This document shows positions 43,401 to 53,400 of a stretch of 64,000 bases of DNA, in pieces (positions within the stretch are counted from its first letter, which is position 1; each line of letters opens with the position of its first letter). The translations under genes and the position numbers were made by a program. The notes beneath the pieces were generated by a model. It was not told the DNA's origin and ran no database searches. It was given only the letters and a program-made list of their open reading frames with translations. This DNA is from Notospermus geniculatus (lineage: Eukaryota; Nemertea; Pilidiophora; Heteronemertea; Lineidae). Where the stretch lies: contig NMRB01000239.1 of the NCBI GenBank assembly GCA_002633025.1, positions 289,396-353,395 of the forward strand. The letters run 5' to 3'.

Positions 43401-46400
43401 CAATAAGAGTTGTCAGTCGGTTGACCGATAGGTGTCACTATGGCCCAATTCAATTCCATGCGGACCCATTCATGCTTGATTTAGCATCAACCAATGGAAT
43501 TTTCTTTTATATTGGTCTGCTTAGAACTTTGCTGCCATCTTTTGACTGTTACCTGCAGGTCATTTTGGGAGGTGGTCGCCGAAATTTGCTCCCGAAGGAG
43601 GCAAAAGACCCGGCGGATTACACCAAAAGAGGAAGGAGGCAAGACGGACGCGACTTGCTGAAGGTGTGTGATGTTACGATAACAAAATAGTGAATTTGTC
43701 GCTGCGGCGATCACGATCCGTCCTAGTTGTCGCTTTGGCCGTCATCTTTGTTCGCTTTGGGAGTCATCTTGGTTCACTTTAGCAGCCATCGTGGATCGCT
43801 GCCTGGGTGATTAATACAGGAATAGGAGCTGTCAGTGAGTTGACCAATAGGTGTCACTACGGCCCAATTCAATGCATATCGCGGACCCATTCTCGATCGA
43901 GCACCAATCACGTGGATTTTCCTGTGTATTGGTCCGCTAGAACTGTGCTGCCATCTTTTGGCAATACGCGTGGCTGACTGCTCCTATTCCTGCGTCAGTG
44001 CTGTAGCATTTTTTAGGTGGATCACATTAAAGATGCATTACTGGACTTCTCGTGTCAGAGAAAGCGCAAATGCGGCGCGTGTGGAACTAAATGGGTTGCT
44101 CTTCCCAATAATAAAAAACGGCATATTAATGGCTGAACATTGTGATCTTTTTTGCTAACTTTCGCAGGAATGGAAGGAAGATAAAGAAAAACGCGGGAAG
44201 GTGGCCAACGTGGCCTGGACAAAAGCAGACTTGGACAAGATTGATGTTTCCAAAACTGACTATCTGTTGGGTATGTTGTACGCCCCGATGACGACAATGC
44301 GCTTTGTCGTTCTTTACACAACTTGACTTTTTTTTCAAAATGTAAAAAAAAAATTAGCATTGAAAGTGTAGAGGTACAGTAATGAGGAACCCGCACACTA
44401 ACGTCACGACGTGGCGCTGCGAGCGTTTGTACCGAAGTCTCTGTTTTTCTAACGTTATTTCCATTTATTTCTGGCGTGAAAATAAACCATTTGTGTTGGT
44501 CGCCCAACAATAAAACTTACATCATCTTGTAGCAGATGAAATTTTCTTTTAATCTCATTCCTTTTTTTCTTAAAATGAAGGGTACAATGGCGATAAAAGC
44601 AACGTCTTTTGTGTCATTTTTCCTGTAGAAAAATGTACAGACATTTTTTTCATGACGCAACGTCAGTACCTAACATGACGTCAATGACACCTAAAATGAC
44701 GCCAATGACGTCGTTTCGGTACAAGCGCTCGCAGCGCCGACCTGTCGGTGAGCGGGTTCCCCATTATTTCAACACAGTACCGTTCTTTAACGATGGCGCC
44801 ACTGATTCACCAATGACGATACGAACAAAACCAGCGGTCTCACTCCACCGTACGTGGCCGCTCCTCCATAAAGCAGTCACAACGTGAAATTTGCTTGACG
44901 TCATGATGGGTTAAGGTCCGTTTATACACAGCGCGACCGCGACAGTCACACCGACCGCGACAGCCGCTGTGTATGAACGAAAACGTCGTGGTCGCCTAGA
45001 AATATGCCAGGACGCCTTGAAGTTCGCAATCTCTGCGGCATGTCGCGCGACCAAAATTTTGGTCGCGGTCGCGTTGTGTATAAACGTTCCCATTTATTTT
45101 ACAATTGATCAATCTGATGCGGCTGTCGCGGTCGGTGTCGCGGTCGCGGTCGCAGTCGCGGTCGCGCTCTGTATAAACGGGCCTTAAACGGACGTTAAAC
45201 GGACCTTTACATTGACAATATCGTCGTTTCAGGACTTTTCGCGTATTCTCACATGGAATACGAGCATAAGCGAGACAAGGTTAAGGAACCGAGCATTGCC
45301 GAAATGACACGAAAGGCTATTGAGATGTTGCGGAAAAACGACAAGGGTTTCTTTTTGTTGGTGGAAGGTCAGTGTTGCGGTGAAATGATGTTGGCATGAA
45401 CTTTAAATCAACATATTTACCCCAACATTAGGAAGAAATAATGTCAAATTCATCTTCTGTTTACAGGTGCACACATTGACAACGGCCATCACCTAGGAAA
45501 GGCAAGGTTGGCAATAGAGGATGGTTTGGCCTTCGAACTGGCCGTGGAGGAAGCTCTCAAACTGACAGACCCCAAGGACACCCAGATTGTCGTGACGGCT
45601 GATCACTCTCACGTGTTCATGATGTCAGGTTATCCGCCGAGGGGGAACCCTCTGTTCGGTAAGCAGAAGACATTCAACGAATGACTGATGTCAGGTGTGA
45701 CAGGAATCATCGTCCTGAGAATGCAAGTCCGCCAAACAATAGCCCGCTATTGTAAGATTATATTCGAATGGTCATGGTCTCTATATAGCCATAATCCCTC
45801 GCTGAACAATAAGACCGGACTTTGATTCCAGGGGACTTTCATCCCTGTCACACCTGGCAGCTCCTTCGGGGCGCGCTTGCCAAAAGATGGCAGCAAATTT
45901 CTACCGGCCAATACAAAAGAAAACTCTTTTCATTGGTGCTCAATCAAGCATGAATGGGTCTGCGCTAGGCATTGAATTGGGCCGTAGTGACACCTATTGG
46001 TCAACTGACTGACAGCTCCTATTGTTACAGGGCTGACTACCGCTCTACCAGGCGAGGACAAGGAACCAGCCACAGACAAGATGCCCTACACAACCATTGT
46101 CTATGGCAACGGACCGGGATACGCCATTGGGCCAAAGGGAAGGACAGACATCACGGGAGTAAATACCTGTAAGTATTGGGAAAGGTGGGCTTACCTAGTT
46201 TGGACTTCGCTAACAGAGGCGTTGTGAATGAAGGATAGGCCCCACATTCGGCACAAATTTATTCACGAGTTATCGCAAACCCTATCGAACCTGATCGGTT
46301 TGCCGCCATAATTGTTGTGGTCGTCGGTGTTCGGTGCATGTAGCTATAACATCAAAATCTACATTTTACCCACAGCGCATCCCGATTACAAGGCCCAGGC

Positions 46401-46692
46401 TGCCGTGCCTGTCGTAGACGAAACCCACAGCGCCGAAGACGTGCCAGTCTACGCCCAGGGTCCCATGGCGCACTTGCTTGACGGTTACCATGACAATTCC
46501 TACATCGCTCACGTCATGGCCTACGCCGCCTGTATCGGGCCTAACAAGAACCACTGTGACAAACCAGTTACCATCAAAATCAACGGCTTGGCGTGTGTTG
46601 CCGAGAGATTCATCAACTCAGCTTCAGATCTTAAGATTTCATTCATGGTGATCTCAGTTTGCATCCTTATTGGCATGTTCAAAGGCCTGTAA
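40442..46692 (+). CDS. Alkaline phosphatase 2, GPI-anchored type, ten exons
   Basis: Exons: 40442-40565, 41212-41432, 42768-42945, 43201-43373, 43559-43663, 44168-44270, 45233-45367, 45467-45658, 46031-46168, 46376-46692; 561 codons plus stop. Exons 2 to 10 have exactly the same lengths and phases as in phosphatase 1. The signal peptide is [20 protein letters not shown]; an in-frame ATG at 40361 is possible but would add 27 residues before it. Motifs: [16 protein letters not shown]; nucleophile Ser in [13 protein letters not shown] in [18 protein letters not shown], where the more usual first His of DHGHH is Asn and the residue after HH is Leu; [17 protein letters not shown]. The core Asp and last His Zn ligands of that segment remain. 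The C-terminal [13 protein letters not shown] suggests a GPI signal. Introns carry several MITEs, two of them within 15 bp of an acceptor. A possible AATAAA lies at about 46924. Confidence 0.93.
40801..41057. mobile_element. MITE with AAGCTAGGAATCCAC ends, intron 1 of phosphatase 2
   Basis: AAGCTAGGAATCCACCATTG at the left and AGTGGATTCCTAGCTT at the right are inverted, with inner GATTTTGCGTTGCGACTTGC / AAATCGCAACGCAGAAAATC. Confidence 0.82.
41530..41637. mobile_element. AGGTTTAGAAATCAAACGAT MITE (copy 1)
   Basis: AGGTTTAGAAATCAAACGAT is mirrored by GTCGTTTGACTTCTAAACAT. A second copy with stronger ends is at 56113-56275. It lies in intron 2 of phosphatase 2. Confidence 0.75.
42289..42337. 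repeat. 48 bp hairpin in intron 2 of phosphatase 2
   Basis: ACACACCCGAACCATGGAGA and CTCCATGGTTCGGGTGTGT are exact complements around a short TACACC loop. Confidence 0.88.
43406..43544. mobile_element. AATAGGAGC MITE family copy, 14 bp before exon 5 of phosphatase 2
   Basis: Runs from AGAGTTGTCAGTCGGTTGAC to TGCTGCCATCTTTTG; the usual right end (GGCTGACTGCTCCTATT) is missing. Exon 5 begins at 43559. Confidence 0.78.
43821..43988. mobile_element. AATAGGAGC MITE family, full copy in intron 5 of phosphatase 2
   Basis: AATAGGAGCTGTCAGTGAGT at the left, GTGGCTGACTGCTCCTATT at the right. Confidence 0.85.
44912..45186. mobile_element. MITE with TTAAGGTCCGTTTATACAC ends, intron 6 of phosphatase 2
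   Basis: TTAAGGTCCGTTTATACACA plus GCGCGACCGCGAC is mirrored by GTCGCGGTCGCGCTC plus TGTATAAACGGGCCTTAA. The interior repeats GTCGCGGTCG words. The TTAA at both ends could be a target duplication, as in piggyBac-type elements. Confidence 0.8.
45871..46024. mobile_element. AATAGGAGC MITE, reversed, at the acceptor of exon 9 of phosphatase 2
   Basis: Runs from GCGCTTGCCAAAAGATGGCA to GACTGACAGCTCCTATT. Its terminus ends about 6 bp before the AG of the acceptor (TTACAG, exon at 46031). Confidence 0.85.
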
Positions 46693-47224
46693 AACGTACC
46701 ACGATCAGCAATCGCACCATTAACAAAGGCTTAGTTAACAAATGTAATATTAGACTAGTTATGGGCCGAGACCAACCTAATAATCCACGCACCCAACTTG
46801 CAAAAGAGCATTCAAAAACACCCTATGTGGAGAGAAGAACCAAAATCTCACTCGCACCGCACTTTCTGTTATATCCTGTAGAGTTGGACACAAAATGTAC
46901 GTTTTCACAAAATACTATCTATAAATAAATGATGTAGCTGACGAAAGAAATAGTTCTCTTCCTTCCTGACTGGACTGAGTGATTGGACCAGGTTCAGGCG
47001 CGGATCCAAGGGGGGGGGGCACACCCGGCCCGTGCCCCCTCTATTTTGTGGAAAATCTTTAAAATTGACCGGGAAATTTCGAAATTTTGAAAAGATGTTA
47101 TGACCGAGGTTTTCCATGACGTGTGCTGCCTGTGCCCCCTCTTTCCCATGATTCTGGATCCGCCCCTGAGGTTAATGTCTGTCGAGGTGAGTGAGCAGGA
47201 AAATGGCTGCGCAGAAAAACTATC
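46693..47224. other. 3' flank of phosphatase 2
   Basis: This probably contains the 3' UTR, with an AATAAA at about 46924. A fragment reading CAAGGGGGGGGGGCACACCC and a later GGATCCGCCCCTGAGG look like a dispersed repeat of about 170 bp (46995-47170) with inverted ends. No other gene was seen. Confidence 0.5.
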
Positions 47225-47530
47225 TAGGCCCGTTTCCACTGCAGAGGTTCTTCACGTGACGTCAGGTTTCCATGACGACACGACGGCGCCGTAATGTCAA
47301 GCGACGTCACGGCATGAACAGAGCGTCAACACACAAATCGTAACGTCAAAATGTCATGACGTAATAGTTTTGACGTCGTCGCCGGCCACATGGCCGATTC
47401 TTTGCTGTGACGTCAGTGAAGAACCTCCGCCTGGATTCCGCCGCGGTTTGCGGCGAACGGAGCGGTTTTCACAGGGTGTTGGAGAAGACAAATCCCAAGG
47501 CCCATCTCTCACGAGGCTGAGCCGACATCG
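47225..47530. mobile_element. Nested repeats: GGCCCGTTTCCAC element split by a MITE
   Basis: The outer repeat begins GGCCCGTTTCCACTGC at 47230, is interrupted by the MITE at 47243-47429 (AGAGGTTCTTCACGTGACGT ... GTCAGTGAAGAACCTC), and resumes with GGATTCCGCCGCGGTTTGCG. The undisturbed relative is at about 29540-29700. The MITE is therefore younger than its host repeat. Confidence 0.78.
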
Positions 47531-48900
47531 AAATCTAAAGACAAAAAATACCACATAATCGTAAATCACAGAGTTTATTTTCAAAATCGCAAGGAAGGCC
47601 GATTCATTTACACTGAATACTATTATTGGATACATGAACTGTATTAACTGGATTGTCAAACTCATAAGGTGGCACTCGGAGTCCTCCACGTGAGAGCTTT
47701 CTTGTACGAGTTGGTTGTCAATCGACATTTTATCATTATCGGTTTCCTTATATACGACCTTCGTCTGGACCCATCGCGAAGTAATCAGGTATTCTGAATG
47801 CTCGCTCCCTCCATCACCGTATAGGCCTACTTTGTCTGCTGCGACGAGGAAGTGAGTGCTCAGCACCAGATATTCTCAGAAAGCCTTGATCAGACGACTG
47901 CCCATAGTTTTCTAGGCTGCTGCCAAATAGACAAATCCCAAATTGACGTAAACGAGAAAGATCTGCGCAACCACAACCTCGATCTGAAACTGAATGACGT
48001 GACACACGACGTGACACAGACAACCCCACGACAGTGACTTCGACGACGTTGCGTCAGAGTCGACCATTGCTGATTGCGTCAGGTCAGCTGGTTCCAGATC
48101 GAGGTTGTGGTTGCGATTTCGGCGGAAGTGCGCAGATCTGCGAATTCGATCGTCTAATTGTGCAACTAGAGAGCCAACTTGTGTGAATAACTCACGAGGA
48201 GGAGCGCCCTCAGCTGCAGGGGAGAGTCTTAACAGCAAGAGAAGGTCACTCCTATCAATGCCGCGGATCCCCCTGGCCATGAACGTGGCCCAAACTCTTA
48301 ATGCTGATGACAAGTTTAACTTGCGACGGCACAGAACAGGCGGCGACGGACTTTTCGGGATCACTTTGCGTCTGAGGCACGACCGCGCGGAACAAATCAG
48401 TCGCCGATACAGTGCGAACAGGACAGGACTGCATTGCATTGCGTCTCACCTGAAGATCAGCACCAGTCGCGGATCAAGATGATAATCGCAAGATTTGAAC
48501 ATGTTCAAATTCTGCGCCACGGCAAATCATGACCCTGAGGGGCGTCGACCTGACTCGAGTTACTATTCGGTGACCGCAGATGCCGCCAGTCTGATGCTGG
48601 TAGTTGCCACCTGACATCAGCATAAGCGGGGTTCATTGGTGCACGGATCCGGTGTACGTCTAGAGCTTGACCCGCGGCTCATTATGACGTCACGTTTGAC
48701 CTGCAGTCCGCCATGCTGCCGGTCAACGACAAAGTGCGCCACGTGCAAATCGCGTCATGGTTGAAGACGCAACACTCCACTTGCGCTGACGACAAACTGC
48801 ACCACGTGGGTGGCCGACGTCATTTGACGTCAGTTTGACCGGCAAGATGGCGGATTTTTTCGTGATGACGTCATCGGCTCGAGCTCTATTCAGTCCGTTT
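47531..48900. other. Unassigned stretch with open frames and an inverted repeat
   Basis: A minus-strand frame at about 47560-47840 (YLITSRWVQTKVVYKETD) looks protein-like and follows a possible acceptor (CGTCGCAGCAG), but I find no partner exon. At 47945-48130 an inverted repeat pairs AACCACAACCTCGATCTGAA with CCAGATCGAGGTTGTGGTTG, suggesting a transposon. Frames at 48105-48482 on both strands overlap it and have no known domain. Confidence 0.35.
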
Positions 48901-48965
48901 GCCCCTAGTTTTCCGGATACAACGCAACAGTCAGTTTTGAACTATTTTTACGGACCAGGGGTGGT

Positions 48966-49171
48966 GTTCCCGAAGCCGTCGTTAGGTTAACGATGTCGTT
49001 ACGTTATGCATTTTCCCAGTTTTAACGACATCGTTAACCTGACGATGGCTTCGGGAACATGGCTCCTGGATCCATGTTCCCGAAGCCGTCGTAAGGTTAA
49101 CGATGTCGTTACGCTATGCATTTCTCCACTTTTAACGACATCGTTAACCTAACGACGGCTTCGGGAACATG
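48966..49171. mobile_element. Two tandem hairpin MITEs, TGTTCCCGAAGCCGTCG
   Basis: Each ~97 bp unit (about 48966-49064 and 49073-49171) has left arm GTTCCCGAAGCCGTCGTTAG with GTTAACGATGTCGTTA and right arm TAACGACATCGTTAAC with GACGGCTTCGGGAAC. The units are about 95% alike and separated by GGCTCCTGGATCC. Confidence 0.88.
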
Positions 49172-49908
49172 GGCCCTGAATCGGACAAAATCCGTGTGCC
49201 AATGGACCCCACTTAACAGTACGTCGGCATCGACTGATACAAGTCCTGGGATGCATTAAAATTGTTTCACTTTCTCAAGATCAATTGAAAATGATGTTAC
49301 ATATACATGTAATTTGAAACGTCTTGACAGAGACAATGGTGACGATTTGAAGGAGTGATAAAATTCCTTGCATACAACAGAGGCACCTTATGTAAAGGAT
49401 TACTAATACTTCCTGATGTTTCACAATGACAGACAAGTCTTTGGCATTCAAACAGGCACAGGCTCACTCCCACACTATCCTGCACAAGACAAAGCCAAGC
49501 TTCTTTCATATTGATTAACAATATTATCACAAGAATGGCCAATTTTAGAGAATACTACGTCAGTAGGGAAGATATCTGACACGCTGCCAGTATTAAGCCG
49601 GCTGCTTCTTTGAAATGAGAAGTCCTAGTTCCAGGTTCGTTAGCGTTCATTACTGTACCGGCCGACTTAATGTATATGGATGACATTTAAATATTCCCTT
49701 GGGATATTCCTGATCGAAGGGTACGCCACCATAGCATACTTAATGGCCGTCAGGCATGCCAGATTATACGGGTGTGCTACGGGCCATGATTTACAATGGA
49801 TATTCAAAACATACCCGCGTCAAACTTGGGCAAATACATGGCAGAAATTGCGGATTTGCCAAGTACGTGCGGTTAAATCTGTACAATTCTGTGTAATGGG
49901 AGACATTA
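49172..49908. other. Sequence without a recognised gene or repeat
   Basis: I see no exon with a recognisable motif and no clear inverted or tandem repeat. Confidence 0.35.
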
Positions 49909-50217
49909 CTGCCGTTAGAGGCCGGTCCTAGAACGTCATGAAATTTGACGTCACACACACGTGAGCCATGGCCTCCCTGACGTTGTGGCATGCACTCAGG
50001 GTCGTATTTAACTTTTTGGTCGAGGGGGGGGGCAGACGACCTCTTTTTGCCGTTTTTGACCAAAATCCGCATGAAAATCACGTTTTTTGGTTGGCTCAGG
50101 GGCCAACTGCCCCTTCGTCCCCCCTTTAAATACGGCCCTGTCCCCGCACTTCTTTCTCTATGACGTCAAATTCCTTACGTTCTAGGACCACTAACTGGTG
50201 GTGGCCTCTAACGGCAG
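49909..50217. mobile_element. MITE with CTGCCGTTAGAGGCC ends (copy 3), with internal insert
   Basis: ACTGCCGTTAGAGGCCGGTC on the left, GGTGGTGGCCTCTAACGGCA on the right, and the GTTCTAGGACC/GGTCCTAGAAC arms. Between about 49998 and 50147 lies an extra segment bounded by CAGGGTCGTATTTAA and TTTAAATACGGCCCTG, itself an inverted-repeat element nested inside. Confidence 0.75.
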
Positions 50218-50498
50218 GAATGTCTTCCACTAGGAACAGCGGAACTACCGCTACTGAGAGGCGCTGTGAGCGGTTGTACTAATACCTTTTTAAAATGTTT
50301 CGTCCGTGTCGCACTGCGTCATTCATGTCATTGCACTGCTTGGCTTGGTTCTGGACGCCCTTGTTACTACCGCTGGAAGCGCCGCCCTGTCGGGGTAAAA
50401 GTTACGCGAGTTCCTTTGTGAACTTGGGACCACTGCTGACTGGACATGATACCAAAGGGGGACTATTCTCCCTATGACACTAACAAAGACACAAGGTG

Positions 50499-53400
50499 TC
50501 ACGTGATCTGATTATAATGAACCTCAAGGTCAACAGGCTCCGGTGAAGGTCGAACAGCTAAGACGACGCTAGAGGGAGTTTCAGTTCTATTCTGATCAAC
50601 AGGGGGCAGGCGCCCGGGATGTTTCGGCACGTGTTGTGGCGTCTCCACAAACGCCTCATTATTGTGTTCATAGCTGCCCGTTTCTCGTCGACCAAGAGGT
50701 ATAATCTGTTCTGTGGAACCGTAATCCTTGCGAGACCCCGGTTCGGGATGCACCTCAACAGAATGCAACGTCTCTCCATCAAAAGTTGGTGGGTGTGAAA
50801 TCAGTGGTCCGCGGTCATGGCTGAGCGTGTCATCGATTTGTAAAACGGCTGCGTCTGAGTGGTTATACCCTGGATTCAATGGGGGAATATCTTCTGGATC
50901 GGAGCCAGCCTCACTTTGGGCCCTCGAGAACGGCAGCGCCGAGTCCTGATGTGGATTTTCCGAAGTGAGCTGCATAGACTGCGGGTCTGGAGGGAGTTGT
51001 GAAGGCATTATGATCTGTTTGGGGTAGGCACCATCGTAGCTCTTTTTGGCAGGTGGACCTGAAATGTTGATGTGTAATCTTCGTGATTCTTGTAACACAC
51101 ATCCTGAAAAAGTCGGTGGTTCCCAGCGCCCGCTCCTTTCCTGACGTCACTGTGTGAGGTGACGTGAGGAGCGAGCGCTGTCAATCAATGACTTGCTCAG
51201 GATGATTAACCTAACACATGATTCAGCTAGCGAAAAGCTCACAAACAGCCCCCCCCCTCAGGATGAGATGCCAAAGGACGAATTTCACTCAGTGGGAAAT
51301 CGCACCAGCCTACAGAGGCCAAGGACGACGATACCATTGTCCATCGCATGGGACAGTCAGCAATGGTGCCTTGTACCTTCTTTCTTTGCAAGGGCAAGTA
51401 AAAGACCCCATCCAAGTGAGGAACATGAGTAGCTTGAGATGACCTCTTCTGTACTTACCAGGGCCAATAATGCAATGGCTTCGGCCCTGACAAATACGAA
51501 CACCAACAGCCTGATACTGATATCTGACAGACGAAACTGGATGCAGACACATTCAGACACCCTGAGCTAATCAGGGGTGTACTCGCTCCCAACCTCATTC
51601 CCAGGAGTAGGTAGCTCATGCATAGATTGTATGAGAACGTACCCCTGGGATCGAGGTTGCTGAGGCCCTCCGCGCCATCATCGCACCACATACTTGTGTA
51701 TGGTGACGAAGGGAGCGGGAGCTAAGGACCTCATATATTCTCAGGATGCATTCAGTGTGGCTCGTCTATTTGAATATAGACATTTTTTCAATGCAACCCA
51801 TCTCATGCTGGTTTCCCCAAGCAGAACTGAATGAACCCAATGTACCTTGGGTGTCAGATATCACAACTCGGGTCTCCAGTCTGTGAACCTGAACAGGACC
51901 CCTTTGGTTCCTCATCCGTACGGTCTCAGGGTCATCACATTTCCCCATTAAACCCAACGCTGAGACAACAACGCCCCCTATCAGGAAAAGGCCAATGAAA
52001 ACACCCTGTATAATGGTGCTGAAATGGACAAGGGAGAGAGTGTGCACAGACTGTAGCCTAAAAAACAACATCCCACTGCAACATAGGGAGTTAAACTGGA
52101 CAGAAAGGAAGGGTTGGCTGCATCCTCACACCCAGGGTCTACAACACCCTGGGTTCTGGGTACGATCGCAAATGACCTCAGATTCTGGTAGGCCCCTATA
52201 TTGTGTGCCACCAGCGAGGACAGAGGTTCCAATAGGAGCTGTCAGTGAGTTGACCAATAGGTGTCACTACGGCCCAATTCAATGCATCTAGCGGACCCAG
52301 TCATTATTGATCGAGCAGCAATCACGTGGATTTCCCTGTACATTGGTCAGCTAGAACTTTTGCTGCCATCTGTTGGCAATATGCGCGGCTGACTGCTCCT
52401 ATTTGATAGCTTGAAAATCTTTTTGAGACTCTTCGATTCTGTCCAGTTGTCCCGTGTATAAACCCTCTAAGGAGTGATCATTTCAGATGTTCACATCAAT
52501 CCTTATTGGGTTAGTAGATGAGTTTCGCAAGCAGCCATCTTGCCATAATTAGGTCATCGCCATGGAGATTTCCCCACTGGGGGATGGGTGAACCAATCAT
52601 CTGTCACTCTGGAAGAGAATTCCTATGGTGATGACCTAATTTTGGCAAGATGGCTGCCACCAAAACTCGGGGTGAAAAAAACAACAGTGCAAAACCATGC
52701 ATGGACCAAACACCGATAGACTCGATTATGAGTCCTTGATTAACCTACCAGGCATACGTTTCCGTTTTTTAGGACACTTGCCGGTGTCTAAGCACCCATT
52801 ACTCTGTAGACCCCAAACTAGTAGAATAATTATAAACCAGAAGGCTATAAAAACACCTTGGATAATAGTACTGAAAATAAGATGAGATAAACAACATTAT
52901 GAGAGTTTGAAATAGGAGATATTGCCAATAATGTTTTTCAGTGTGGCCATTTTTCTGTGTGACTCACATTGTTTGGAACACACTGGGAAACAGACTCACT
53001 GTTTCTCTGTGTGTCGCTCATTCTGTCATTGTCAAGTCGCCGCTTATTCCGTCAATCTATTGTAATGTCACACTTGCAGACAGGCCACACTGAAAAATGT
53101 TACACCGCACCCAGCATCCAGAAAAAGAAGAGGCCTGGCCTTTGATAATGGGACCCCAGGCAGAGCCATAATTGCAAGACTGAATGCTCAATTTGCATGT
53201 TCTCACACACATTTTTTGCCAAATACACATATTTTTTTAAATAAATGGTTCATCTCTCAGTCGTCTCTTAGCAACCAGACAATTTTTAACAAGTAACATC
53301 TTATGACAGATGAATACAGTGGGAGCAGTTTGGCAGAGATCCCCAGACTCAGTGGGGACTACAGGGTTAATTTATGTTCCAACCACAGAACATGCAAAAT

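Noticed and set aside
44969-45187. Repetitive frame with [16 protein letters not shown]
   Set aside because: It is a translation of the GTCGCGGTCG MITE interior.
47354-47866. 170-residue minus-strand frame as a possible tail exon of another Shisa-like gene
   Set aside because: It has protein-like composition at its start, but no TM or Cys exon partner, and the rest runs into MITE sequence. Kept only as an unassigned region.
48105-48482. Frames of 125 and 175 residues on opposite strands
   Set aside because: They overlap each other and an inverted repeat; no domain recognised.
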